NCBI GenBank assembly: GCA_030386875.1 | Contig: CM059568.1 | Span: forward strand, 26,778,120 to 26,842,119 | Reading direction: 5' to 3' | From: Morinoia aosen | Taxonomy: Eukaryota; Arthropoda; Malacostraca; Amphipoda; Talitridae | DNA: 64,000 bases | Shown: positions 33,029 to 44,650 of the stretch, piece after piece | Layout: each line of letters starts with the position of its first letter | How positions within the stretch are numbered: the first letter of the stretch is position 1 | Translations under genes and position numbers: made by a program | Notes under the pieces: generated by a model | The model's input: only the letters and a program-made list of their open reading frames with translations | Databases searched by the model: none | What the model was told of the DNA's origin: nothing

Positions 33029-35924
33029 CAACTGACGAAAGTGTGAGGGTTGAAGTTGAGGGGGAGTACAATAGGACAATGCCCGAGGGTCGGCCCGCAG
33101 CTCTCGTTAATCCTTATGTGGTGGTAGCAAAGCCAGATACTGTAACTAAGTCGACCGAGGTTGTTGATCCGCTTTTTGAGTGTAAGAACAAGTTTCAAAT
33201 TTTAAAAGAACAAGAACTTAGTGAGGGTGCAAGATCGGAACAACCAGCAGAGGTTTGTTTAGCAGCCACAATTATGTCAGCAGGACGGCTGAGATAGGAA
33301 GGCGGTGGATTCTTTTCCCTACGGAAATCCAAGAAGCCTACCAAAATTCTAAAAAGCAATAACAATTCTCTGAGTGCCTTAATCGATAGCGGCAGTGACA
33401 AATGCCTAATTAGTTACAATAATATAAAGAGCCTGAACGAGCAAGTTAAGCCTACAAATTTAAGTGTGTCGGGCATAAATTCTAAAAGCCAAGTCACAGG
33501 GGAAGTTGATTTATGTATCACTCTGCCTAATAATAAAAAATTAAATATTACCGCTTTGATTTTAAAAGATGGTCAATTTAATTATGATGTGATCCTAGGA
33601 AGAGACGTGCTGCAGGATTCAGTCTTGGATTTTAATGAAGGGTTCATTATTATGAACGGAGAAAAGTGCCTTTTCACGATGTGCATGGGATGCATGAGGA
33701 AAGTAAGAGAGAAGTATTCCTGAATACCATAAATAAGACAGATTGTCTTATGGCAGAAGTAGTTGCTCAGAGCATGCGAAAAAAGAAATATTGGCAGAAG
33801 CAAAGAGAAACTAGCAGCCTAGGAAATGGCGAGAGGAAAGAAGGCCCAGAGATAAAAAAATCTGTTGAGCAGCAGAGAGAGAGTCTGGGGAAGAAGGAAA
33901 AAAAGGGGTAAGCCGACGAATTGTTGTGCACTGCAGAGCAGTGGAAATAAAGTGTAACTCTCTACGAGTCGTAAATGGCTATGTGCGAAGGGCGAAACCC
34001 GGAAAATATCTGATGAAGAAAAAAGTGTTGAGCAATGGAATCTATGTGGCCGAATCATTGGTGAAAATAGACTCTGAAGGTTTTGTACCTGTTTTACTGT
34101 TGAATGTCTCTGAAGAAGAGGCCTATCTAAGTGAGAATATCCATGCTAAGTGATATAGAGGCAGTAGACGAACTTGACGTAGAGCAAGAGATATACATGA
34201 CTACTGTGCAAGAAGCTGTGAGGGAGTCAAATCTATGTGAGGTCAACGAGCTGGCAGATCCAACCAAGGTCGATAGGTGTTATGGTGGAAATTTCAATGC
34301 CATCACTGGGAATGAGCTTGCGTTGGGGGCTGATCAGACGAGGTATTGTTATCATTGTACTCAGGTTGACGAACTAGGAATTAATGTACGGAATAAAATT
34401 GTACAGAATGCATTTAGGGGCGAACGACGCCCATTAACGAGTAAGGACGTTGATTGCGATGAAAATGAAGAAAAACCATTATTAATCAAATTGCTAAATG
34501 AGTACCGTGACGTTATTACGTTGGAAGGCGAATCAATTGGTATTACTAATGTAATGAGACACAAAATAGTAGTAAAAGCAGATGCGCCGGTACAAAATCT
34601 GGTACCATACAGAATTCCGCATAAATATCGAGAAGATTTGGTGAAAGCGAATAAACAGATGCTGGATCAAGGTATCATTGAACCTTCTAGTTCCGAGTAT
34701 AACTTTCCTTTGATCATTGTAAAAAAGAAGTCGGGCGAGATTCGTCCAGTTATCGACTTCGAGCATTGAATAAAATTGTTATCAAAGAGAGCTATCCGAT
34801 ACCTAGGATAGACGAGATCCTTTACACCCTTTGGTGGAAGTAGCATTTTTTCAAGTCTTGACTTGCGTTCGGCCTTCCACCAGGTCGAATTGGAAGAAAG
34901 TAGCCGTAAATATACCGATTTCAGTATTGGTTATGATAAATTTCATTTTAAGAGGCTGCCTTTTGGTCTGTCCTCGAGTCCTTCCGTTTTTCAACGCATA
35001 ATTTCTTCTGTTCTTGCAAATATCATCGGCAAACTTTGTTTCGTGTTTCTCGATGATATATTAGTTTTTTCTAAATCCATGAACCAGCATCTGAAAGATT
35101 TAAAAAGTGTTTTTGAGAAATTACGCGAAGGCAATCTATCCCTGAAGCTTGAGAAATGCAAATTCCTTAAGAATTCTATAGAATATCTAGGTCATGTTGT
35201 ATCAGCAGACGGCATTCGTTGTAAGGAGTCACAAAAGCCTAAAAATTTCCCTGTTCCACGAAACGTGAAGGAATTGCAGAGTTTTCTGGGTGTAGCGAAC
35301 TATTTTCGAAGCCATATCCCTATGTTTGGTTCGATTTCGAATCCGCTCTATCAGTTATTACGAAAAAATGTTGAGTTTGTATGGGGGGCGAATTGTCAGG
35401 AAGCTTTTGAGAATATTTAATCTGTTTTAGCATCGGATACCTTTTTACGGCATCCGGATTTTACTAAGCCATTCCATGTTTTTACAGATGCTTCTAATTT
35501 TGGAATAGGAGCAGTGCTTTCACAGCACGGAAACGATGCGAACAAATCTATGCATCCAATAGCGTACTTCAGTAAGAGTTTAAACTCGACGCAAAAGCGC
35601 TACAGCACTACGAAGAAGGAATTCATGGCAATAGTTTGTGCTCCTAGAGCGTTTTGATATTTAATTTTAGGTTATCCAATATATGTATATACGGATCACA
35701 AACCGTTGTGTCCGTTATTCCAAAAAAGACTCCCTGACGATTCGACCATGGCGCGTTGGTGTCTAACAGTACATTCGTTTGAGCCAATTGTAAAGTATTA
35801 CCCCGGTAAACAAAATATTGTAGCAGATTGTTTGAGCAGATTACCTGAGCAATTGACTGCATCTGACCTAAATGATTGTGCTGAGCTCGGAGAGGCAGAG
35901 GTGTGTGCTGTGACTACAAGGTGA
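33020..35924 (+). pseudogene. pol: pol of element 1: protease, RT and RNase H, broken
   Basis: Protease: ALIDSGSDKCLIS with the catalytic Asp at 33385-33387 and flap-like ILGRD near 33593. RT: VKKKSGEIRPVIDF near 34720, LRSAFHQVEL near 34865, LPFGLSSSPSVFQ near 34955, catalytic FLDDIL with Asp pair at 35052-35057, then LGVANYFR. RNase H: FTDASNFGIGAVL near 35485, YSTTKKEF, YTDHKPL. The polyprotein would copy the element RNA. Defects include TAG 33295-33297, shifts near 33665, 33910-34130 and 34765-34840, and TAA 35418, TGA 35655, TGA 35922; from 34863 on the frame is otherwise single. Confidence 0.9.
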
Positions 35925-35966
35925 GGTGCAACGAACTCTGGCGATGCGCTGACGCAAGCAGACAGG

Positions 35967-37256
35967 GTGTTGCCAGGGTCGAACGTACCGAGGTTGACAG
36001 AATACATTCCTAAGCTGTCAGAAGTTTCTTGGGGACTTGATGAGTTTCGGGCTGAGCAAGAGAAGGATCTTTTTTGTTCCGAGGTCAGGGACGCTTTACT
36101 AAATTGTAATAAGTCTACGATTCCCGATTTACAAAGCTATTTAATTTTAAACAATGTGCTTTACAAACGGCGACAGATTGACTCGAGACCCAGTACTATT
36201 TTAACTGTAGTTATGCCGACGTCGCTGATGAATAGAGCAGTGCTCGGAATTCATTCTTTGTATCATACCGATTATGTACATACCTTATTCAAATTTAAGC
36301 TGCTATATTTTCATTTACTAGAAAAAACAATGATAAGGAAATTTGTTAGTATGTGTGAAGTATGTAAGATTCTGAAGGCAAATACTACTGTGCCCATTAA
36401 TATTTTAGACGCTCCTATAGCAAAAGAGCCATTTGAAATTGTGTCAATGGACTTTTTGGGACCACTTCCTTCGACGGATAAAGGGAATAAGTACATCTTA
36501 GTGATTATTGATTTGTTCACTAGATATTGTAAACTTTATGCGACCTCAGATCGGTTGGCAGATGCAGTTGTTTCATGTCTAAAAAGCTGCTTTAATACGT
36601 TCGGCTTTCCGAAAACTTTGTTGTCGGATCAAGCCCTTGAGTTCAAGTCCTTGGCAGTAAAAAATTTTGCTAAAATTCATGCAATTGCAAAGAAAGAAGT
36701 TCTCCCATGGAGTCCGCATGCTAACGCGATTGTGGAAAGAAACAATAGAAAAATCAATAACCTACTTAGGCTATACGTGAATTCCCTAGTACACACTGAA
36801 TGGGACCAGTGGTTAGAAACGGCTGAAATTGCCATAAATAATTCTTTAAATTCTACGTTGGGTGACACACCTAGTTTCATTCTTTTCAATAGGGACACTT
36901 GTCCGAACTTCCAGGCGGAGACTTTTGAAGCTATTTACAGTTACGATACCGACGTGGATCGGGTGAAATTTAGGGCTAAAGAAGCGGCTCGTGTCGTTGA
37001 AAATGTTAGGTCTGTGATTGTCAACAATACAGCTGAACGAACGATGTACCATAACATTCGACGTAAGGATAAAAATTTCACCGTAGGAGACAGAGTCCTA
37101 TTAAGGAACCATCTGAGAAAAAACAAGTTAGAATTGAATTGGCTAGGTCCTGCGAGGGTAACTAAAGTTAACAGAAACTATGTGGAATTGAAAATTGGAA
37201 ACAAAATGTATAAGAGTAACAAGAACCATGTTATTCCATTAAGTAAAATGACCTAA
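35967..37256 (+). CDS. pol: Integrase part of pol, element 1, open
   Basis: 429 open codons in the same frame as the RNase H part, separated from it only by TGA 35922-35924. An N-terminal zinc-binding segment ends MCEVCKILKA. The catalytic core has D in VSMDFLGPL, D in LLSDQALEF and E in AIVERNN, the DDE set of retroviral-type integrases. The C-terminus has a GPY/F-like module (WLGPARVTKV) and ends with a basic tail; there is no chromodomain. It inserts the element DNA into chromosomes, making 4-bp duplications as seen for element 2. Stop TAA 37254-37256. Confidence 0.9.
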   Translation: MLPGSNVPRLTEYIPKLSEVSWGLDEFRAEQEKDLFCSEVRDALLNCNKSTIPDLQSYLILNNVLYKRRQIDSRPSTILTVVMPTSLMNRAVLGIHSLYHTDYVHTLFKFKLLYFHLLEKTMIRKFVSMCEVCKILKANTTVPINILDAPIAKEPFEIVSMDFLGPLPSTDKGNKYILVIIDLFTRYCKLYATSDRLADAVVSCLKSCFNTFGFPKTLLSDQALEFKSLAVKNFAKIHAIAKKEVLPWSPHANAIVERNNRKINNLLRLYVNSLVHTEWDQWLETAEIAINNSLNSTLGDTPSFILFNRDTCPNFQAETFEAIYSYDTDVDRVKFRAKEAARVVENVRSVIVNNTAERTMYHNIRRKDKNFTVGDRVLLRNHLRKNKLELNWLGPARVTKVNRNYVELKIGNKMYKSNKNHVIPLSKMT

Positions 37257-37642
37257 AAGTTTCAAAAACAGGGTCTATAAATGTCTGCATCGTGATGCAA
37301 CTATTTATTTTTCCGCTTTATATGTGTTTAGTTTAATTTATTATTGTAATCAATGTTTGTGCATATATCTAACCTTTTCAATTTGTTTGTTTTGCACTCC
37401 AGTTTAAATTGTGTTAAGGTGATTGAAAGATGCGCTCAGTTTGCAAGGTTCATTGTACCCTCATCATTGATGCTCATTGATGCGGAGTCGGAATTTGCAA
37501 GCGGTACAGCAAGACTGCTGACTCCGGTATATTTACTGCTTACTCAGCGCTGACTCAGCGATATTTATTGTTTACGCTGTGTTTCATTAGCTGCTCGAAG
37601 CTAGGATTTTTTTGTTGCTGTATTTTTGTTTTTTTTGGGTAA

Positions 37643-37673
37643 TGCTAATCGGACTGTATCGTTCTCTTGGCAG
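37643..37673 (+). other. Splice acceptor before the small membrane-protein gene, element 1
   Basis: TGCTAATCG (branch-like), a pyrimidine-rich run and CTTGGCAG ending at 37673. Element 2 has TGCTAATCG and CCTTTTGCAG at 57546-57579. The branch motif is the same in both although the surrounding sequence has diverged. Confidence 0.55.
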
Positions 37674-37831
37674 AGCAAGGACGCGTGTGGTGCTGACGCA
37701 GCAGTTCGCGTGCCCGAGTTATCGAGTACGTCAGCTGGCCTTGACGAAGGTCACCGCAGTTGTCATTCACGGTCAAGTACTGCGTGTGCAGTCAGTGCTG
37801 ATTCATTTCCTACCGTGGTTTAACATCCATC

Positions 37832-38116
37832 ATGGGAAACCGCGTGACTACAGTTTCGGTGGACGCACTGACCAACGCTTTGGCGCAGCATCAGGGAAGA
37901 GTTTTGGAAGATTGGATCCGGGCGAATGCCCAGATCGACCTACTTCCGGATAGGGTCTCGGACCTTGCACTGATATTTCTAACCCTATTTACCTTGGGGT
38001 TGGGAGTGTCGGTGTACTACATGCGTAGAGAAGTGAGCGTGATGACTGAACGGTTACGCTCGGAGGATTTCATCCTCCGTCGCCAACAATTACGTTCACC
38101 GCATCTTGAACAATGA
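37832..38116 (+). CDS. Small myristoylated single-pass membrane protein, element 1
   Basis: 94 codons after integrase, in the position of an env gene. It starts MGNRVTTVSV, a good N-myristoylation signal (Gly2, small or polar residue at 6). Residues 11-43 are mainly helical and polar (LEDWIRANAQIDLLPDRVSD), 44-64 a single hydrophobic span ending VYYM, 65-88 basic (RREV, then RRQQLR). There is no signal peptide, glycan-rich ectodomain, Cys pairs or furin site, so it is not a usual envelope protein. Element 2 encodes a 98-residue homologue, about 38 of 90 positions identical without gaps. Probably expressed from a spliced RNA. Function unknown; a membrane anchor for assembly, a viroporin or a fusion-promoting small protein are possibilities. 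Confidence 0.75.
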   Translation: MGNRVTTVSVDALTNALAQHQGRVLEDWIRANAQIDLLPDRVSDLALIFLTLFTLGLGVSVYYMRREVSVMTERLRSEDFILRRQQLRSPHLEQ

Positions 38117-38254
38117 AGATGGGAGTGCCGTAGGAGTGAATTCTGCGGTGTTGCCCATACCCCTCAATTTGTCATTGTGGGAGGTGTTCGAGTTTTTGTG
38201 AATGGTCCTAAACGGTCGAAACCAGCTTTGAAAAGTCTGGCGACCGAAGTGTAG
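38117..38254 (+). CDS. Short basic frame ending LATEV, element 1
   Basis: Open from just after the TGA of the membrane-protein gene, in the same frame, to TAG 38252-38254, ending with VNGPKRSKPALKSLATEV. There is no ATG in frame, so it would need stop read-through or is a relic. Element 2 has a related 57-codon frame starting at an ATG that overlaps the stop and also ending LATEV. Confidence 0.4.
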   Translation, partial: RWECRRSEFCGVAHTPQFVIVGGVRVFVNGPKRSKPALKSLATEV

Positions 38255-38643
38255 GTCGGAAGTGCTTCTATATAATCATTATTTATTCTATAATCTTTAT
38301 TTAATCTTTTTCTCGCTATGTAATCACTGTTTAATCATGCTGATGTGTGTGTTTTACGTTCACTATGCGATCGATCGAGAGAGCGAGCGAGTGCGATCGA
38401 GCACAGGGTGGTAACATGGTGTGGATATGTGTGAAATTTATTTATTGAATTTGTTTTAATTACGTTTAATTATTAATTTGCGTTATTAATGTTTATTTGG
38501 AATCAGTTAAAATTTTATACACAGAGTTTTGTTAAGTTGGTGTGCGATATTTTTTTATGACTTATAATTATATTTTGCGTTTTTATTTGTTTATAAATGC
38601 GGTTATGATGTGTTTTTGTTTGGTTCTACGAGTCGTTCTTATG
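38255..38643 (+). other. Remnant 3' untranslated region of element 1
   Basis: T-rich, no frame or LTR. In element 2 the equivalent region is about 1.7 kb long before the 3' LTR, so most of it is missing here. Confidence 0.5.
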
Positions 38644-39600
38644 TTAAGGGAAGCATTTTGGGGCATCTGCAGTCCAAAAGTTGATTCTCCCGATTTTTTT
38701 TTATTGCTTTAAATGAGATAGAGACATGTCCCCGAATGTCTGTAAAAATATCAGGAACGTATCCCAGAGCTAACGTCCCCCCCGGGGGGGGGAGGGCATC
38801 CCTCTTACGGACCTTTTTTTTCATTTTTGAACCTAGAGCAGTTAAATTTGGTATACTGATAGGAAATGCAATTTTGAATCATTTATCATTAATGACAAAA
38901 TGCGATTTTCTTGAAAAGAAAATGGGAAATCATAGAAAACGACATTTTTGGGGGGGTTTTCTATATGCTTCTCCTCCTACAGTTTTTGAGCTACAGTAAT
39001 GACTTTGGTATCATTGAATGCAGAATAACGTGGACAAAAAAAAAATCTGAAATCTTCAATTTTTTTCCATTTCTTTTTTTATATATTTCATCATTCATAT
39101 TCCTCATCCCCATCCGAATATTTTTTTTATTATTGAATTTAGAGCAATGAAATTTGGTATACTGATAGGAAATACAATTTAGAATCATTTATCATTCATG
39201 ACAAAATGCGATTTTCTTGAAAAGAAAATGGGAAATCATAGAAAACGACATTTGGGAGGGGGGGGGTTTCTAAATGCTTTTTCTCTGATAGTTTTTGAGC
39301 TACAGTAATGATTTTGGTATCATTGGATGCAGAATAACGTGGACATTCCAAAAACTTGAATGCTTTTCCTCAAATTTCCAATATAAAAATTTAAAAAATT
39401 AAAAAGAAAAAAAATCAAAATATTCTCAAGAAAATTCAAATTTATGACGTCATAACTTTGAAACAAGAATGAATTTTGAAAAACTTCTCAATACATTTTA
39501 AAGCCCTTGTTTTTCTGCATCCAATGATACTAAAATCATCACTGTAGCTCAAAAAATGTAGGAGGAGAAGCATTTTGTTTCTTAAAAAAAGGTTTTATAA
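38644..39600. mobile_element. MITE of the 8357-9199 family with duplicated modules
   Basis: It begins TTAAGGGAAG, like the other family member, at the point where element 1 stops. A module of about 215 bp containing GGTATACTGATAGGAAATGC and TTTTTGAGCTACAGTAATGA occurs twice in direct order (about 38824 and 39129) and its second half once in inverted order (39500-39570, ATCACTGTAGCTCAAAAAAT). The right end is unclear. The palindrome CCCCCCCGGGGGGG sits near 38778. No coding. Confidence 0.6.
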
Positions 39601-39626
39601 AAAAAGAAACTTATCAAGACGTTTGT

Positions 39627-39922
39627 CATTACATCTTCGAAGTTTACAAAGCTAGAGCAATGCGGTTTGTTGCATTTGAAAGTGACATATGTGCTCTATC
39701 AATATTACGGGGGGATTTCCAAAATTGTTTCTGGAAAGATTTCCGTAGACTTTTTTACCCTAAAATTATAACTTTTGCATTGAGACTCTGACAAAAAAAT
39801 TCATATAAATTCGGAATGAAATAAATCAAAAATTCCCCCCGTATTATGGATAGAGCGCACGTTTGACTTTCAAATGCAACAAACTGCATTGCTCTAGCTT
39901 TGTAAATTTCGAAGATGTAATG
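39627..39922. repeat. Hairpin element with about 94-bp arms
   Basis: 39627-39720 and 39829-39922 are near-perfect reverse complements (ends CATTACATCTTCGAAG and CTTCGAAGATGTAATG-like, sharing GAGCAATG and TTGCATTTGAAAG) around a loop of about 108 bp. No coding frame. It lies 57 bp from the start of the right arm. Confidence 0.8.
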
Positions 39923-40841
39923 AATAATATATGTATATATATAATTTTTTTTTTTTCAAATAAAAACTACTGTGGTGAATGTAACTTTTCTGCTTTGACT
40001 AGTTATATTTAAGTAGCACTAGACCGAAACAAGTCGTAATTACGTAAATGCAATGAAAGGAGACGTGCAACAAATTATGTCAACTATTGATGTACCGATG
40101 AATCAGTATCGGCAGTATCGCTCATTTTTACTGGTATCGGTATCGGCAAAATCTGGCAGATACTTTACAATAATACGTATTTTATCATAAAAATGAAGGT
40201 CATAAATCATGAAAGAAAAAATCTTAATTGAATAAAAAGTCTATTCATACCTAGTAATTTAGTTAGCTAAATGTTGGATTCGGCGATTGAATCAGGCTCG
40301 CTAACTGAATTTATTTGAATTGAAGTCTTTGAATTCCCGATGAGTCACGTATCAGTTAGTGAAAGCTATGTAGCATGAATAGTTAAACACAGTAGCGACA
40401 TAAATTATTATACTTTCACAACTAAATCTAGTTTGACCCAATTTCTATTTCTTAAAAGTATGTGACAGGCAAACAAAAATCAAAGCAATTAAATAAAATT
40501 GAAAGTGCATTTTAAAGTTTTCTGTAAATTTAGTACAGAAGTAGCAGAATATTCTATTTTAATTTAGCTTGTAAATCTTCAAATATTATGAAACTGAAAA
40601 ATTATCTTTATTCAGCATGTAAATCACCGAACATTACGAATCCTGCATTTTTCTTCTATTTTAAGATATTTGAGAGATTCACGAGCAATCATATAGTTGG
40701 TTGAATGTTTGCGGACCTTTTCGGGGCATATGGAATTTAAATGTTTTCTTTGCGCCAAAGTATGCATTTTGTGGGAAAAACACGAAAATTATAGCCATTT
40801 TGTAGAGAAATTATTGTTTTGGTCCACTAAATACAGCATCA

Positions 40842-42443
40842 AACTACAGGCCCATCAGTCTTTTGCCTGTCATGTCCAAACTATTGGAGAAAGTGGTGAC
40901 AAATCAACTGTCATTTCACCTGGACGAGTCAAATCTACTCCGCCAAAATCAATATGCCTATAGAAGAAATACTAGCACCCAAGACGCTCTGCTCAATATA
41001 TCTGAAAAAATCTACAGTGACATCGATCAAAAGAATGTAACACTCTTGCTGCTACTTGATCTCTCTAAGGCGTTCGATAGCGTCGAACATGAAAGACTTC
41101 TACGTAAAATACTGAACTTGGGAATAGACACGCAATGGTTTGAAAGTTACTTGTCAAATCGATCTCATGCAGTCCGCATAGAAAACAAATTGTCCCCATT
41201 CATTCAAAACAATTTTGGTGTTCCCCAAGGATCCATTCTTGGTCCGCTACTCTTTTCTATTTTCATTAATGATTTCCCTCCAATGCCTTCTAACACACGG
41301 ATCTCAATGTATGCAGATGATGTTCAAATTGCAATAACAAGTTCAGTATCGGAAATACCACAGACGCAAATTAAAGCCGAAACTTTACTGACTAGCCTGA
41401 AATCATGGTACGACCGAAATGGTCTCAAATTAAATGCTAATAAAACACAATGCATTATTTTTGGATCCAAAGATGCAATTAAAAAAACTTCAGATCTTAC
41501 TCTTGCAGTTGGAAATGATAAAATTAATGCATCAGAAAAAGTTAAAAATCTAGGTATCTGGTTCGATAGAAATATGTCCTTCAAATCTCACGTTGAGACT
41601 ACTTGCAACAAAATCTACGTAACTTTAATGTTTTTTCATCGTATAAAAAGTATGCTAGACAAAAAATCCAGATTATTAGCTATTCAAATAAATAATGAAG
41701 GCATCTACGGATGCTTTATTTCTAATCAAGCCTGATACATATCACCTTGTACATTGGATTTTCAAATGCCTTATAACTAACGCGAGGACGCCATTACGCT
41801 TTCCCCCGGTCAAGACCGGTACCCATTTCAGACACCTGGGTGGAGTGGGGTATTGTGCTTAGAATTTTTCTCCTATACCCAACAGAGAAAATCGCCACTG
41901 CCAGCGCCGAGATTCGATCCCGGGTCTCCCGAACGGCGGCAGAACCCTCTAGCACATGGCTATGGCGGCACATTTTGGTTTCAATCCCTTGTGTTATCGC
42001 GCATTGACTACTGCAGCCTAGTATGGGGAGACTTACCTCAATACCTTCAAAGGGACTTACAAAAATGCATGAATTTTGCAGCCAAGGTGGTATGCAACGG
42101 TAATTTCATAAGAAGTGATCACGTAACCCCTCTCCTCAATAAACTCGGCTGGATTCCTATCCAAGAAAGGCTCCTCTTGCAGAAGGCCCAATACGTATTC
42201 TCCTCGTTATATCTTCCTCAGAGCAATGCTGAGATAGTGCGTTTCCATCCACCCACTGTAACCAATCAAAAACCGAACAGAAACAATAATGTCTTAGTCA
42301 ACTATCGTTCATCTCACTTAGGGCAGAAGGCTCTGTCCATATCAGGCGCCTTACTGTGGAACAAACTTCCCCTGAATATTAAAGTCCCTCAAAGACCTAG
42401 AGAATTTAAAGCCAAAATAACTCGTCATCTTGTGTCTCAATAA
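40842..42443 (+). pseudogene. LINE reverse transcriptase ORF, 5'-truncated and split by a SINE
   Basis: About 437 codons of the RT and C-terminal region in one frame on both sides of the SINE. Removing 41688-41979 and one TTCAA copy would restore continuity (LLAIQ joined to SLVLSRIDYC). The endonuclease and ORF1 are missing through 5' truncation, so the copy is dead on arrival. Confidence 0.8.
41688..41979 (-). mobile_element. tRNA-derived SINE, copy in the LINE
   Basis: 292 bp flanked by TTCAA at 41683-41687 and 41980-41984. Read on the minus strand, the head is tRNA-like with a B box GGGATCGAATCTC and an A-box region CCATGTGCTAGAGGG. The body shares ACCCAGGTGTC, GAAATGGGTACCGG and ATATGTATCAGGCTTGATT with the copy at 50357-50652. 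Confidence 0.85.
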
Positions 42444-44310
42444 TAATTTTTAGTTACAGAACATACTGAATGAGTACTGACGAATCTCATTTGCCTGGTA
42501 TCTCCATTGCTGAACAATCTCTCTCGCTCATTGTTTTATAATTCAAGACATCACACAACAGTTTGGAAGTATGCGTAGGTATTATGATTTGACCGCCTAT
42601 ACGTTGTCATTTGCAAACATGGTACCTATGTGTGTGTGTGTGTTTATCAATTGCAGACATTCTGCACCATATTACAAAGATAATGTGTTTTTTTTTCTAA
42701 TTTGAAATTGTAAAGCATCCATGTAAAAAAAATAAAAATAAATTCGTTGTGTGATCATCCATTTATACTGCAGTAATATGCTGATTCTGCTTATAGTTAT
42801 ATGCTTATAATAATGTGATACCTATGTTTGTTCATGAATTGCTGACAATTTGCGCCATATTTCAAAGATAATGTGATTTGTTTTCTAATATGAAACCTTT
42901 ATAGGACATTAATGTTTTCTTTCTTAACCACGTCCCACAATCGATTTCATGTTTCTGACTTAAGTAGACTGTCTTATGCCACTATTTTTAGTACTAAATT
43001 TTATAAAATTCATGCTATAATAAAAGATATTTTCTCTGCTCCCCTCGATTGGAATTCTGGTTTATAATGGCTAGTTTATGCTGATATTTGCGCACATGCT
43101 TACTTGTATATATGTGTACGTGTGCACGCTATGCGTATGACACTCTGTAGAATGCGTATGTATTGCCTCGATGCATAGAAATGCATTTGTGTATGCTTAG
43201 GAGTTTGGTGTAAGTATGTGCGTGGGTATGTTTGTGCATGCGTATGTGTATATATATACATGTATACGTGCACATATGTGTGTACTAAACTGACAACTAG
43301 CATTTTACTAGAGAAAATGGTCTTTTTTCTGTGCACTCTCAACTTGTAACATTACCTAACTCGTCACCTCTTTATTATTGTAAAGAATTCATGTACAAAC
43401 TATACATTTGTTCTGCGATCATCCATTATATTTAAATAAAATGCTTATTAACTAACGACCGTTATGTTAAAATTGTGGAATTAGAAATACAAAACTTATA
43501 ATCTTCTTGGTCCTCATGCTTATGCGTACATATATATATATATATCTGTATGTGTGTGTGTGTATGTAAGTATATATATATGTACGTATATATATGTATA
43601 TGGATTTGTATTTATATATTTTTTTCATGCTTCCTTAAAATGACACTTTTGAACATTTGCCGAAACAAGCGATTCATATATTATTTCCTGGCATCAATAA
43701 TTGCGAAGTTTTATGTCATGTACATGTAAACTGTCAAAAGTGTTTTCACCCCACAATGAAAATGCATCGTCCATGAATTTGCGTTATCTCTTATAATTAT
43801 CATTACATGTATTGTCAAATGTAGATTAAGCAAGATTAGGAGTACATTGCCCTCAATCATATCTTTTCGACTAGTGACACGAGTTTTTTCAATACTCGTG
43901 TGTGTGTGTATCATCTAAGTGTATTAATTTTAAGATATTTAAAAACCAATGATTGTAATATTGTACAATCTCTATTGGAAATAATTTTTTTTTTTTTTTT
44001 TTTATGGAACCAGTTGCTATTATAGCTAGTCTATTTTACGTTGCAATACGACTAGAAACACTTATCTATCGAATGGATATATTTTTGTTATTTTCTCTCA
44101 AGATCATAGTTAACATAGCAAGAACAGTTTTATTATTCCCGACCGACAATTTTATTCTCAATATTGTTATATTATTATATATATTAGTATATAATTTTAT
44201 CATAATACCCATACAGGGCTTGTATTTTTTTAATATATTTGCAAAAGCATCGGTATCGGTCAAAGTATCGGTATTCCCAAGTATCGGTAACGGTGTCGGT
44301 CAAAAAATGG

Positions 44311-44650
44311 GGGTCAATGTTAAGTTAGATGCAATCACGGAAAATAAGAATTCCGATTTTAGGAATCACAAAAGGAACCCATTTAAGAACGTTTTACATG
44401 AATGGCACTCTGCTCTCTGATGCGTTATTTTTGAATTATTGGACTTTGAAGTTGGCCTTCGCACGCCAAAGGAAGCGAACGCGCGAAACGGAATTTAATT
44501 AATAACGGAAGCTAACCCCCTATTACAAACGTAAAGAGGTTGGGTCGTGGGGGAAGGCACAGTTCTTCTAGTGAAAATTATAAATAAAGCTTCTAACCCA
44601 CTCATTAGGGTGACGACCGCAATCTTGTTTACATCGGCTCCAAGATGGCG
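44311..44650. other. Right-arm-specific sequence
   Basis: No match to the left arm and no gene recognised; the equivalent left-arm interval holds the 2.7-kb block with the MITE dimer. A weak plus-strand frame (44004-44420) is composition only. Confidence 0.4.

Larger units (their letters stand above)
30461..38640 (+). mobile_element. Ty3/Gypsy element 1, 3' end missing
   Basis: Order: 5' LTR (about 30461-30699), primer site, leader with small ORF and splice donor, gag, protease-RT-RNase H, integrase, splice acceptor, small membrane-protein gene, short basic frame. The 3' LTR is absent: matching sequence stops at about 38640 where a MITE cluster begins. It carries several frameshifts and nonsense codons in gag and pol, yet the integrase and the small membrane-protein frames are open. 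Coding order and motifs match element 2 throughout. RT, RNase H and integrase order and the absence of a chromodomain place it in the Ty3/Gypsy (Metaviridae) group; I cannot fix the clade. Confidence 0.9.
40830..44003 (+). mobile_element. 5'-truncated non-LTR retrotransposon (Jockey/CR1-like)
   Basis: It starts within the RT domain at the familiar SNYRPISLLPVMSKLLEKVV motif and shows LDLSKAFDSVEH, GVPQGSILGPLLFSIFIND, the catalytic YADDVQIAI near 41309 and NANKTQCIIFG. After an inserted SINE the frame resumes with LVLSRIDYCSLVWG, LLWNKLPLN and stops at 42443. The encoded enzyme would copy its RNA at a nicked target. The site in the left arm (22498-22512) is unoccupied. Beyond the ORF there is a 1.5-kb tail with two imperfect copies of a CCATATT..CAAAGATAATGTG segment (42660-42720 and 42830-42900), GT and TA microsatellites and, at the end, a T17-20 run instead of poly(A). 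Confidence 0.8.

Noticed and set aside
37612..37953. 113-codon frame overlapping the start of the small membrane-protein gene
   Set aside because: Another frame across the splice acceptor; the element 2 frame at this place is different, whereas the membrane-protein frame is conserved.
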